Shown piece after piece: positions 23,893 to 35,950 of a DNA stretch of 64,000 nt. The notes under the pieces were generated by a model, which worked only from the letters and a program-made list of their open reading frames with translations, did no database searches and was not told where the DNA came from. A program made the position numbers and the translations under genes. The number at the start of each line of letters is the position of its first letter. Positions within the stretch are counted from its first letter, which is position 1. This stretch comes from Megalobrama amblycephala (taxonomy: Eukaryota; Chordata; Actinopteri; Cypriniformes; Xenocyprididae): NCBI RefSeq assembly GCF_018812025.1, contig NC_063066.1, positions 5,588,382 to 5,652,381 on the forward strand, given 5' to 3'.

Positions 23893-26444
23893 GATGGACA
23901 AAATTTGTCACCAAAAAAAGTAATTCGGTTTAACCAAATGGCACTTTTGGTTATACTGATTGATATTTTCAAACAATGTTAGCTAGCTACTTAGCTTGTT
24001 AGCTAGCTAGCTAACAAAAGGACAATCAAACATTTTATATTTAGTACAAGTTTTTAAAATATTACAACATTTTCCAGGTTTTATAGCGGTTGTACCTAAT
24101 GACCGGATGTTTCGGGACATGCGTATGAGCAAGTGAAAACATGAATTTTTCAGAGAGAGTTAGTTGCTTTGCTTCACGACCATGTGGTCCTTTGCAGGTG
24201 TCTGAATGATGTCACATCCTGTCACATGATATTGACCACATGACTTAATCCAAAATGGTTACTCCAAATGACATCAATGAAATTCATTTTTCCGGACATT
24301 CTTTCTCATAACAAAGCAACGACTTCTATACATAATTTTAATACCATTTTGCACTATGTTGATATATGATGTTATAAAATCATGCCAGAATAAAAAAATA
24401 TATACATTTATTACATTTTTAAGATATTTTAATCACAAATGAAATGACTGTATTGGCCTTTGGACGGTTAAACTGTCTTTTGTCTTTTGATTGACATTAA
24501 TGACTACAGCAGATTTATTAGGCTGCTGTCACTTTAAGAGCTGCACGGATCCAATATACTGTTACACATGCGTTTTCTTTCTCAACTGTTTACATTCACT
24601 TAAGACATAACCGACTGTGTTTATGAGGATACTCTGCAAAATGCATTTTGGGATTTTTGTGAGAGATGAACGAGGAATTATCTTGTTTTCATTATCTCTG
24701 GAAGCCGAAATCGAAAAGTCAATTACTATTAATTGTTCTTCCCTAGGTATAAACTCTTCTGAGGAGCAACGCTTTGGTTTGGAGAATCAGTTGGAGACTT
24801 ACGAGTGGCAGCTAAAGATACTAAATGCAGTTTTGACAGCTTCAGGAGACCAGGAGAGAGAGCAGCTCCTCAAGGACCATCCTGGAGACATCTGCACTTT
24901 AGTCCACAGCATTACAGAGAAGGTATGATGCAAAAGCTCTTCATATTAAAAAGCCTTTTCTTTTTGTCTTGTGAATAGAACTCTTAACAAGTACATGTAG
25001 CTTCATGTAGCCATTCAAGAAAGGCTAGTATTCTGATCCCAGATTATGTCAGCAGCTTATACATTATGGAGCTGTCAGCAGCAATAAACAAGACATGCTT
25101 TTCCATTACAGCATAATTGAGAGCATGGCTGTTTCTGTGCACTGTTGTTCTGATTGTCTGTACAGGGTTTGGGAATGTGTGCTGTGGTACATCTGTCCTT
25201 GAGCTAACCTCTGACCAACAAAGCTAAACCTGTTTGCAGGGAGGGATGTTATTCATTGGCCTATAAAGAGACTGGCTTGTGTGTTTAAATGCCATAGAAC
25301 GCTGCTTGCTTTAACAAGAGAGAACAAAAGATGGCATGTTTTTTTTACCTTTTACCAAGAGTTTATTTGTAGTCTAAAACTTTGGAGACTTATTTATTAT
25401 ATAAAAATATATATCACTGTTAAAGGTGCCCTAGAATCAAAAATTGGCATAGTTGAATAACAAGAGTTCAGTACATGGAAAAGACAAACATTGAGTTTCA
25501 AACTCCATTGTTTCCTCCTCCTTATGTAAATCTCATTTGTTTAAAAGACCTCCGAAGAACAGGCGAATCTCAAGCTCCCTGCCCCCAAGCTCTCGACTAT
25601 AATACGGTGCATAAACAAAGTTCACACAGCTAATATAACCCTCAAATGGATCTTTACAAAATGTTCGTCATGCATGCTGCATGCATGCGTCAGATCATGT
25701 GAGTATAGTATTTATTTGGATGTTTACATTTGATTCTGAATGAGTTTGATAGTGCTCCGTGGCTAAAGCTAACATTACACACTGTTGGAGAGATTTATAA
25801 AGAATGAAGTTGTTTATGAATTATAGAGACTGCAAGTGTTTAAAAATGAAAATAGTGACGGCTCTTGTCTCCGTGAATACAGTAATAAACGATGGTAACT
25901 TTAACCACATTTAACAGTACATTTAGCAACATGCTAATGAAACATTTAGAAAGACAGTTTACAAATATCACTAAAAATATCATGATATCATGGATCATGT
26001 CAGTTATTATCGCTCCATCTGCCATTTTTCGCTATTGTTCTTGCTTGCTTACCTAGTCTGATGATTCAGCTGTGCACATCCAGACGTTCTGCCCTTGTCT
26101 AATGCCTTGAACATGAGCTGGCATATGCAAATATTGGGGACGTACATATTAATGATCCCGACTGTTACGTAACAGTAGGTGTTATGTTGAGATTCGCCTG
26201 TTCGTCGAAGGTCTTTTAAACAAATGAGATTTATAGGAAGGAGGAAACAATGGTGTTTGAGACTCACTGTATGTCATTTCCATGTACTGAACTCTTGTTA
26301 TTCAACTATGCCAAGGTAAATTCAATTTTTGATTCTATGGCACCTTTAATGTGATTGTTGTGTATAGGATAGACGGGTCCCTTCACTATCCATTCTAGCT
26401 CAATTTAGTTTTGTAAATACATTTTTACTGGGGCATTTTTAATA

Positions 26445-26475
<31 letters not shown>

Positions 26476-29400
26476 ATTCAAGGTAATACGGTTTTCATAA
26501 GAAATCAGTCAGGTTTCTTTGACTGGTAGTGTGTGTGTGATATATTTAGATTTTGGTCAATTTATTTATTTTTATTTGCCTCTTTTGTAAAGGTAATTAA
26601 TAGGGGTGTGACGAGACGGGTATCTCACGAGACGAGACAAAACTCGAGTTTGAGTTCACGAGACGAGACAAGATTTTTACACACTATTTTTAAGAAATCC
26701 TCAATGGCAAAATACATGGCTAGAAAAAATATTCTGCAGGTGTATTTGAAATGTTTTAACTAATCATCTTGTGAATGTCATTTCAGTTCTACTTTCTGAG
26801 TATGAATTATCATATGCAGTAAAAGACAACAATAGTCAAGCACTGTAAAAGGTTTTGCCACTAACTCAACTGACTGACTTCTCTTCTGTATGATTTCAAT
26901 CTCTTCAGACATTACTGTACATGATTTATGAGCTTCTACAACTTTTGACCTCCTAACTGAACTCCTTTCCACAAACTGATCATAAAAACAGTATAAATAA
27001 AAATGGTAACACTTTACAATGTCTCATTTATTAACATTAATTAACCAACATCAACTAACAATGAGCAATATATGTGCTACAGTATTTATTCATCTTTATG
27101 TTAGTTAATAAAAATAGTCATTCATTGTTAGTTCATGATAGTTCACAGTGCATTAACTAATGTTAACAAATGAAACCTTATTGTTTGTGCTTAATAAGAT
27201 TAAGAGAAAACTGTTATTCATTTTTATGGTAACACTTTACAATAAGTGCAACCATAATCGCACTCTCTCAATATTCAAAGTGCAAATAAGACCACATTTT
27301 TCTTTGATACAGAGCTAAGAGATGGTTAAAACTACACTGCCCAGCCTAAAATAGCTTTTATATTGAGAGATATTTGCATGCATCAGGGAGCCGCTTTCAA
27401 AATGCGGGGTATAGACCACTTTGGAGCAGACGTCACAATGATGTCACTTGCAGCTGCGCGCGCATAGTGGTTGCAGAAAAATAGCAGTAGCAATTGGAGG
27501 AAAATGTGCAAAATCCACAGAATAAGAGAAAAATGTTTTGTTGTGCCTCTGGATGTTGGAATCAGAATACAAAAAAAATTTAGTCTTCATTTTTAAAGAA
27601 AACCATCGTTGAAAACGTCCTTTGAAGCTAAACGGAGACGTTTCACAGACTGGACTGATGACACCTGCAAGGATTAGTCTACTATTAAAGCAGGAATTTG
27701 ATGTAAACAGTAAGTCTACATAATATTCACATATGCAGTTCAGAGGACATACATACATAGCAGTTACAGCAGGAAATAATATTTAAACCTATAACATTTT
27801 ACATAGATAACTTTTAAACAGTCTATCAAATTTTTATTTCACAATTCTGACGTTTTTCCTGCATTTGTGTGTTTATTACTGCCAGTTCGGACTTTACAAC
27901 TCGCAATTGTGAGTTTATTTCACAATTCTGAGGGGAAAAAAGTGAGAATTGCGGGATAAATTGCAATTCAGAAAAGACAGAATAACGAGTATATCTCACA
28001 ATTCTGTTTTTCTTTGTAAGAAATGTGAGATATAAACTCAGATTTATGAGAAATAAAAGTCAGAATTGTGAGATATAAACTCGAAATTAACTTTTTTTAT
28101 TCTTTTATTTCGTGGCTTCCATAGACTGCCACTGCTCAACTGTCACTTTCTGCAACCAGGTAGGCTCCGCCCATAAGAAAACGTCATCGCTGTTTGCAAA
28201 CACCAAATTGGTCTATTGAAATCGCGTTTGAATGCGCGCTCGCGTTTACTTTCACTTTTAAACGGTCGCGCGTACTCTGTAAATACGGAGCGGCGGCGAC
28301 CGTTATCCAACTGAATTAAATGTTTTTTTTTATTTAAATACAAAGCAAAACGACAGTGGATGCGTAATGTAAACGTAGCATATTCTTTCCTAATCATCCT
28401 AATGCTCTGTCATGGCAATATCACGAGACTACTTTTCGCCTCGACGAGAAATCTCGTCACATTTTAGTCTCGCGAGATCTCGTGACACGAGATCTCGTCA
28501 CACCCCTAGTAATTAATAACTATTATTACATTTTTAATTAGATGGAGATGTTTGTATCATGTCTTGAATGGTTTTATTCAAAAATTTTATTAATGAACAA
28601 ATTTTAAAAGACTTCTGGGTAAATTTAAAATTGTAAAGTTTCTATCAAATGCCCAAATTAAACAGCTTGCTATTCTTTTTATACTGTTGTAAGAAAGTAT
28701 TTTTATTGTATATAATTCTTTTATTGTATATAACTCTTTTAATTTATGCTACACTGAGTTTGCTATGAATATAGCCATTGCTGCTTACATGTCTTTTGTT
28801 AACAGGTAAAGACTGAGATAACCACAGATCTAAATGATCTCCATGAAAAACAGATGAGGAGCACCTTAGAACGACATCAGAGCGCAACAGAAGGTCAGAG
28901 CACAGCAGCTCTATTAAACTAACAACTGCCATGTACTGACGCAAATGCATAAATGTGACGTACCGAGTCACACATCTACCAAGAGCGTAAATATAAACCT
29001 ATTTAAATACTAATATTCAATAATTTACCTTTCAGAGCTACAGCGATTACACAATGAAGAGAAGAACGTTTTAAATGAGTCTCATGCAGCAGCTGAGAAC
29101 GCTTTGAAGGTAAAGCATGTCTATTAGTAACATCACTTCTCTGATTTGACTTGATTCATTTGATTGAGAACTGATCTAATATAGTTCCCACGTCAATCCA
29201 TTCATGCCAGACTTGACTTTGAAGTGATTGGTCTGAACTTTCTATGAACTCAGGATCAGATTGAAGGGCTGACGTCAGAGCTGAAGCTGTTCAACGAGCT
29301 AAAGCGCAGAGCGGAGGAGTCCACGCTCAAGAGAGACCTTCAGAGAAATATTGAGGTTTGTTAGGAGAATGGAGATGTATTGTCAAAGCATGCTTCAGAT

Positions 29401-31625
29401 AGCTGTAGTGTTCAGCTTCGTCTGTATTTTCGTCCCAGACTCATGGCAGCCCTGGTGAATTCTGGGAGCAGGAGCAGGAGAGCCTGTTATTTGTCATTGA
29501 AATGAAGCATGAGCGTTTACAGGACCAGGGGAGCAAGCTGCTGCAGATGGAAACACTGGTAACTTTTTATTGATATCTCTAATTTGACCAGATTAGTGCT
29601 CGATTAATATGCATTTTTCAATAGCAGATTCTTACATTTTCACATTTGGTCCACTATCTAAAAAAAAAAAAATGTTTAGGTTTACCTTATTAAACATGCC
29701 ATCTGCTGTATTCTCTCTCTTTCTCTCTGAGAGAGAAAAGCAGGTGCACATTATTTGTGTATTCATGTTGTTTATTTAAATGTGGCAAATTGACCTATTT
29801 GCAAAAAGAGATGCACAGGCTACCAACTCATGCAGAAAAAAGTGCATCAAGATTTACACTGTTTTGCTGCTTGTTTCATACTGATTGTCAGGTGGAGAAG
29901 AATCTGTCATTAGAGGATCAGCTCCTGCATGCTCTCCAGCAGAGTGAGGACTACAGGGTCCGGATAGACAACTACCAGAGCCTCATACAGTACGTGTTTG
30001 CTTCTCTTTGCAAACTGTTATTATTTAAAGTGCCCCTATTATGCTTTTTCGGATATTACCTTTCATGTAGTGTGTAATATAATTGTTTGTGAATCAAACA
30101 ATCAAAGTGCAGATAAATGAAAGAACCGATTTTGAACTACCTGAAATGAGTCGTCAGTAATTCCAGTCTCGCTTACATAACACATCTACGTAGGTTTGTA
30201 ACAAAATTGCATAATGCCAGCCTATGGTCTTCATTGGCTGCCTGTGAACAACATCTACTTTGACCCGCCCTCAAACACTGTATTTGTAGCTGTGACTGGA
30301 AGGGTTTGGTTTCCTCTTTCTTATTTGTGCATCCACGCTTCCTTTTCTCACTTCCGTTCCTTTTGTCTTAGCTCCACCCCCTTAGGATGTGAGAGAAAAA
30401 CTCCTCAGGAAGCTTCCTCGTTCCTCGCCTCCTATTAGAGAATCGAGATGTCCTTCAAGATGGTGGATTATGATCTGTTTCCGGGTCATGGGCTGAAGGA
30501 GCGAGGAAATGAGGAAGCATCAGTTTGAGTATTCAGAAGAGCCCGCTGCACTGCTAAAAAACTCCACTTTGTATGCACTTGAAGTGATAAATTGGTAAAA
30601 CCGACGCGTATCTGCGTTTCAAGTGCTGAGGAAGCTAAAATTCAGATGGCCGTTTGGTTTCTGAGATGCATTGTAAGCGGTAGACCAATCACAACAAACT
30701 GGGCCATCTGACCAATCAGAGCAGAGTAGGCTCTTGGAAAGGAGGAGTTTAGAGAGACTCAATCCTTCATTGAACCGTTTCAGACACTGTGAGAAAAGAG
30801 GAGATGCTGCAATGATATTATGAGAAAAATAGTGGGGGTTTTTTACCTTGGATGCGTGTACCTATTTTAGGAGACCTCTAAAACAAAATTAGCAACTTTT
30901 AAAATGCCACAATAGGGGCACTTTAAAATATCGAAACAAAGTTTGCTTTTCTTTGCAGGGAGAAAAGGTTTGACTGGAGAAAAGAAACATTATCTAGATT
31001 TACTGTAAATATATCATGTGTTTTAAGTTGATCCCTCTCTTAAAAACACTGTTGTCCAGCCCAAACATATTTGGGGCGGGACTATTTGTCCAGACAATGA
31101 CATGAAATTTAGCAGTTTTGTTTGCTAATATAAGTACCACAAAGACTGAATGCATTATCTCAGCAAGTTTAAAAGGACTTTATGAAGACTCCAAATAGAC
31201 TGAATGGATGTTTGTGTGTGTGTGTGTAGTTTTAACTTTCTCCAAATATAATAAATTGCGTTAATTCTGAGCTTTCCTGGGATAATTTTGTTCTTGCACT
31301 GGATTGAACGTTGTTTTAGCTCAAATCTTTGTATGTAGCACCACCTGGCGTTTTAGATGCTTTTATTGACATTTCCCTTGCTATTTACATGATAGGCTAA
31401 TTATGAGTTTCAAATTTAATTTTTAATAAGTGTGAGTGGTTCAGGTATATTGAACGTTATTGGGGCAAAATGGCAATATGCGAAATCCTTGTCCTCGTGG
31501 GGTCATATTTTGCTTATAAATCATACTAAATTATGTTTTTTGAAAATTTAAAAATGCAGACAGTTGTCTGATTGTCAGGTTTAGGGGTATTGGATATAAT
31601 ATATAATTTGTACTGTATAAAAATC

Positions 31626-31657
<32 letters not shown>

Positions 31658-31946
31658 TACCGTTCAAAAGTTTGGGGTCAGTAAGAATTTTAATGTTTTA
31701 AAAGAAGCATCTTCTGCTCACCAAGCCTGCATTTATTTGATTAAAAATACAAACACAGTAATATTGTGAAATATTATTCCAATTTAAAACAGCCATTTTC
31801 TATGTCTGTATACAGTAAAATGTAATTTATTCCTGTGATCAAAGCTGAATTTTCAGCATCGTTACTCCAGTCTTCAGTGTCACATGATCCTTCAGAAATC
31901 ATTCTAATATGATGATTTGCTGCTCAAGAAACATTTCTTCTTCTTC

Positions 31947-31986
<40 letters not shown>

Positions 31987-32660
31987 CAATGTTGAAAACA
32001 GTTGTGTACAAATTTTTTTCAAAATTCTTCGATTAGTAGAAAATTCAAAAGAAGCATTTATTTAAAATAGAATATTTTCTAGCATTATAATAGTCTTTAC
32101 TGTAACTTTTGATCAGTTTAACTCATCCTTGATGGATAAAAGTATTGATTAATTTTATTTCTATCCCCCAAAAATAAAATTTAATTTTTTTACTGACCCC
32201 AAACTTTTGAACGGTAGTGTTTAATGTTACAAAAGATTTAGATTTCAGACAAATGCTGTTCTTTTGAACTTTCTATTCATCATAGCATCATGAAATAAAA
32301 ATGTAAATAACTGTTTTCAACATTGATAATAACCATAAATGTTTCTTGAGCATCAAATCATCATATTAGATTGATTTCTGAAGGATCATGTGACACTGAA
32401 GACTGGAGTAATGATGCTGAAAATTCAGCTTTGATCACAGGAATAAATTACACTTTACTGTATATTGACATAGAAAACAGCTGTTTTAAATTGGAATAAT
32501 ATTTCACAATATTACTGTTTTTGTTTGTATTTTTAATCAAATAAATGCAGGCTTGGTGAGCAGAAGATGCTTCTTTTAAAACATTAAAAAATCTTACTGA
32601 CCCCAAACTTTTGAACAGTAGTGTGTATAATATATATATATATACATATGTATGTATGTA

Positions 32661-32717
<57 letters not shown>

Positions 32718-33411
32718 AATGTCCCCAAAAAACATGAAAACGCAGCAATGTGTGTTTTTATATTTGTGACCCAAAACCAGTCATAAGGGTCAATTTTTTT
32801 TAAATTAAGATTTATACATCATCTGAAAACTGAAATAAATAAATAAGCTTTCCATTGATGTATGATGCATGATTTGTTAATATTATGGCCAAGATCCAAC
32901 TATTTGAAAATCTGGAATCTGAGAAAATTTAGATAATCGCCTTTAAAGTTGTCCAAATGAAGTCCTTAGCAATGTATTATACTTAGAAAAATATTTTTTT
33001 ATATATATTTACAGTAGGAAATTTACAAAATATTATCATGGAACATGATCTTTACTTAATATCCTAATGTTTTTGTCATAAAAGAAAAATCAATAATTTT
33101 GACCCATACAATGTATTGTTGGCTATTGCTACAAATATACCCGTGTGACTTATGACTGGTTTTGTGGTCCAGGGTCGTATGTATGCATGCATGTATGTGT
33201 GTGTAGATTCCATAAACCTTTGTGTTCCTCTTTCAGACAACTGTCCAAGGAGCAGAATGAGCTGCAGGAGGCGCTAGAGAAACAGTCTCTTCAGAACCAG
33301 AAGCTTAGTCAGGAGAAGGAAGAGCTGCTCTTTAAACTCATACACCGCAGAGACTCGTGCTCCTCCTTCCACCTTCCTTCAGTCATACCCACAGAGGTGC
33401 TGCCCAGCTGA
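19283..33411 (+). CDS. ccdc69: Coiled-coil domain-containing protein 69
   Basis: Nine coding exons join without frame conflict: 19283-19330, 23060-23123, 24747-24922, 28806-28893, 29036-29109, 29254-29355, 29439-29558, 29892-29989 and 33237-33411 (TGA). The product has 314 residues; human CCDC69 has about 296. It begins MGCHNSK, a glycine-2/cysteine-3 context suited to myristoylation and palmitoylation, followed by a basic stretch. The rest is acidic, Leu/Glu/Gln-rich and heptad-like, i.e. coiled coil. Exon 7 encodes GSPGEFWEQEQESL and FVIEMKHER, the most diagnostic block, shared with CCDC69 and the MTUS family. The end carries QEKEELLFKL and a PTEV motif as in the human protein. Known role of the family: central-spindle/midzone microtubule regulation. 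Introns are heavily loaded with transposons. Linkage to gm2a matches human 5q33.1. Confidence 0.93.
20058..20640. other. Single-copy-looking stretch in ccdc69 intron 1
   Basis: It lacks any of the repeat words seen elsewhere, has balanced composition, and holds an octamer-like ATGCAAAT near 20088. A minus-strand ORF of 140 codons (20058-20480) has no recognisable domain. Candidate conserved non-coding element. Confidence 0.3.
22286..22655. mobile_element. Degenerate CATTCAAAAGTTTTGG MITE
   Basis: It is the same family as 31655-32220: CCATTCAAAAGTTTTGG, GCAAGGATGCATGCATTAAT, TTTCTGAAGGGTCATGTGACACTGAAGACTGG. The right end TTTTGAACAGTAGTG is present. It lies in intron 1. Confidence 0.75.
23395..23960. 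repeat. GGGCTGCTCGATTATGG repeat and poly-T tract
   Basis: GGGCTGCTCGATTATGGCAA followed by AATCATGATTATT words marks a dispersed element; an inverted partner was not found. A poly-T run of about 32 bases lies at 23857-23888. In intron 2. Confidence 0.45.
25420..26349. mobile_element. TTAA MITE with AAAGGTGCCCTAGAATC ends
   Basis: TTAAAGGTGCCCTAGAATCA at the left is mirrored by TGATTCTATGGCACCTTTAA. It shares ATGCCTTGAACATGAGCTGG and a near-palindromic CTGTTACGTAACAG with 7832-8304. It is about twice as long as that copy. In intron 3. Confidence 0.85.
26602..28508. mobile_element. 1.9-kb hAT-like element with AGGGGTGTGACGAGA ends
   Basis: AGGGGTGTGACGAGACGGG is mirrored by CTCGTCACACCCCT. 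GTAATTAAT directly flanks the left end (26593-26601) and follows the right end at 28509-28517, containing the 8-bp duplication TAATTAAT expected for hAT transposons. No transposase ORF is intact. A GGTAACACTTTACAAT repeat is nested at 27003-27240. In ccdc69 intron 3. Confidence 0.8.
27003..27240. repeat. GGTAACACTTTACAAT repeat, nested
   Basis: ATGGTAACACTTTACAAT occurs at 27003 and again near 27226. The body matches 1090-1390. It sits inside the larger hAT-like element. Confidence 0.55.
30025..30926. mobile_element. TTAA element with AAAGTGCCCCTATTATGC ends
   Basis: TTAAAGTGCCCCTATTATG at the left is mirrored by CAATAGGGGCACTTTAA. It is related at its tips to 7283-8960. It begins 35 bp after ccdc69 exon 8. 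Confidence 0.85.
31655..32220. mobile_element. MITE with CACTACCGTTCAAAAGTTTGG ends
   Basis: CACTACCGTTCAAAAGTTTG and CAAACTTTTGAACGGTAGTG are perfect inverted ends. A (TTA)n run lies at 31948-31985. In ccdc69 intron 8. Confidence 0.9.
32221..32626. mobile_element. Second, truncated copy of the same MITE
   Basis: It keeps TTTCTGAAGGATCATGTGAC, GCAGGCTTGGTGAGCAGAAG and the right end CAAACTTTTGAACAGTAGTG, but lacks the left end. It abuts the full copy directly. Confidence 0.8.
32634..32716. repeat. TA / TATG / TG microsatellite
   Basis: A (TA)n run grades into (TATG)n and then about 25 TG units. Confidence 0.95.
32765..33175. mobile_element. MITE of the TGTGACCC..AAAACCAGTCATAAGG family
   Basis: AAAACCAGTCATAAGGGTCA at the left is mirrored by TATGACTGGTTTTGTGGTCC at the right. 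TTTATACATCATCTGAAAAC is in the body. It ends about 60 bp before ccdc69 exon 9. Confidence 0.85.
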
Positions 33412-34416
33412 CTGCAACATTAACCCTCGTCAGTGTATCCTCATCCTGCCTGGCCTCGGTGCCTTAGCAGCGTTTTTCTTTTTTTTCTTTTTTTTTTAAA
33501 TGCCAGTTTATTATGGAGTGCTGTGAACATGCAGTGCTGACATGGACTTACTCACTGCATTGATCATTTTAACTGGCAAAACAAATGTTTTTGTACATTT
33601 TTACATTTCTTTTGATCAGGATTTTTTTTGGTTGCATTTATTATTTAAAATGGCTGCATTAGTTATTCAAGTTTAAAGTCTGTTATTGTACACAGTCAGT
33701 GTAGTAGTTTTTGCCAATTTTTTCATATCATTTTTATTATTATTTGTATTTCTTTTCAGGAAACGGTAGTCAAGCAGGTATTGTTAGCAAAAAAACTGTA
33801 ATTTTCTTGCCTTAAGACCTTATTAGAGCCAAAGCACTTGTACATGTAGCATGAATATTCGGGATTTTTTCAGATGCACTTGCACTTTTATATCAGTGTT
33901 TTTATTCATTAGAGAGATAATAATGGGCTTTTGGTGTTTACCCATATGCTTTTTCCTATATTTTGCACATCTTGCCACAGTATTTCTGTTTTAAATCCTT
34001 CTGCTTTTCAGTAGTAGGTAAAGTACTGGTGTCGTATTGGATAAAATCCAGTCGTTTTAGCTCAGGCAAACAATGTTGGCCAGTACACATGTATTTCAAG
34101 AAGATAATAGCCGTTTTCTGTTCTGTTACTTTGGCAGACCCAACTTTTAAAATCTGAAACATTCTGAACTCTGAGCTTCTTGAAATTATTTCATTTCTTA
34201 TTTTTCATTTTACACTACGTCTGATGGCCTTCAAGTTGCAGTGATTTGATTTGCCATTTTAAAAGCATAAGTGGTAAAAAGATTGACTTTTGTGCCCATT
34301 TTTTTTTTTTTTTTTTTGTGAATTATTCTGAATGTTCTGTCATACAGTATATATATGTTTACTTCCAAATTAGTGCCTTTGGTGTAAGATGTTTCCTGGA
34401 AAAATCAAGCAATAAA
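33412..34416 (+). other. ccdc69: Probable ccdc69 3' UTR with polyadenylation signal
   Basis: About 1 kb after the stop codon is AT-rich and free of the MITE families that crowd the neighbouring DNA. AATAAA at 34411-34416 is the best end signal. Short ORFs inside (for example 33963-34157) are not credible genes. Confidence 0.45.
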
Positions 34417-34419
34417 AGC

Positions 34420-35680
34420 TGCATCAGAGGTATTGTTTTGAAGTTCTGCATAGCTATTACAGAACAGAATATTTAAACCACACAAATTATGATAAAAATG
34501 AGAACATAATGGGGAATTTTGATTAGAAAAGTGGTTTCGGGAAAAGGCATGTTTGTACATTTTATGATTCTGTTTTTCCAGAATGAATCTCAGATTTGGT
34601 CACATTATGTTTCAGAATAATAAAATTCAAACATCCCGACTGCATATCAAGGGCTTAGATGTTAATACACAGACTTTATCCCTAGGGGGCGCAATGACTC
34701 AAGATAAAAACAGGCGTGAGTGTTTTGTGTTGTTCAGACAAGTTTTGAAGTTGTTTGGGTGTTTCACCTCGGCCTGTCGATATATTTTGGCAGGAGAGTT
34801 AAATGTTGGTACATGCATGTCATTCTTCAATCAGCAATTCTCTGAAATTACTAGATTGCTGTTACGTCATATGCCTCATTCACACATTATGATATATTAG
34901 AAAAGCCTGGAAGATGTAAAGACAAGCCTTTTTTTAACCCAAATAGCTGAAAAATAATGCATTAAATCTTTCTAGGCCGCAACTGACTTTTCCCCTCATG
35001 TATAAGGTCACTCACCTCACAACTTTCACTGTTGCATGTAATGAGACACTGATTGGTGGGTGTTTCTCGTGACAAATAAGAGCATAAAGCCAGGCTGATT
35101 GACAGATTGAGACGTTGCCCCGTGGTGGCCCCCTATTAGACTACACCAGCACTTAACACTGAGAAGAGCCTGGCTCTTTTTGCTGGTTGAGCGGATGTTA
35201 GGTTCACTGCTTCCCTGACTGTTTGACGTGTTTGGACAATACCTGCCTAACCGAGAAGATAAGCACAGGTCAGCCCCCTGTAGTGATGTCAGGAGGTTCC
35301 CAGAGCATTTAACAGCCACCTGGGACAATCTCAAGTGTTTTCATTGAACGCTAGCAAGACGACATCCTACTTTGTGTCCGAGTTAAGTGATAGTGTTAAT
35401 AAAATAACTTCTTCATTCAATTGTTGTACGAAAAAGCAACACTAATAAACATTATCATGTTTGCAGAAAAATTAGGCATACTTTGGTAATAATTATAATA
35501 GTAATAGCCTACCAAGATGATGAATGTGCGTTTGCTCATATACATCAATAAGCATGACTAACTATAATTTCAATAGCCTAAAATATTTACCACGTTTATT
35601 ATTTTAATACAAAAGAGGTTGTGAGGAATAAATGTACAGTTTAACGTCCAGCGGAACTGAAGTTTTGTTTTGTTTTTTAA
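34420..35680. other. Intergenic; unique-looking block near 35000-35340
   Basis: No supported gene. ORFs at 34583-34900 (+) and 35026-35334 (-) lack recognisable motifs. The stretch 35000-35340 is GC-richer and free of repeat words, and holds AGATAAG (GATA-type) and CACCTG (E-box) near 35258 and 35319. Confidence 0.35.
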
Positions 35681-35950
35681 GCGCGAAAAATCGAAAATGG
35701 CGGCCTGACGAGGATCTGCGAAAAGGCTTTTGAACGCAATTTGAAAGCATTTAGCCTAGTTTAATGCTTTCAAATTGCGTTTAGCCTGTATGTATGTATG
35801 TGTACATATAACATTTATTTTATATATAAACATATATAATATATATAATATATGTTAAGCAAGTTTTAACTAGGCTAAATGCTTTCAAATTGCGTTCAAA
35901 AGCCTTTTAGCAGGTCCTTGTCAGGCCGCGCCATTTTCGATTTTTCGCGC
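35681..35950. repeat. 270-bp hairpin with GC-rich arms
   Basis: The arm starting GCGCGAAAAATCGAAAATGG (35681) is mirrored by CCATTTTCGATTTTTCGCGC (to 35950), and pairing continues through AGGCTTTTGAACGCAATTTG and GCATTTAGCCTAGTT. The loop is AT-rich (35785-35860). No flanking duplication was obvious. Confidence 0.85.
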
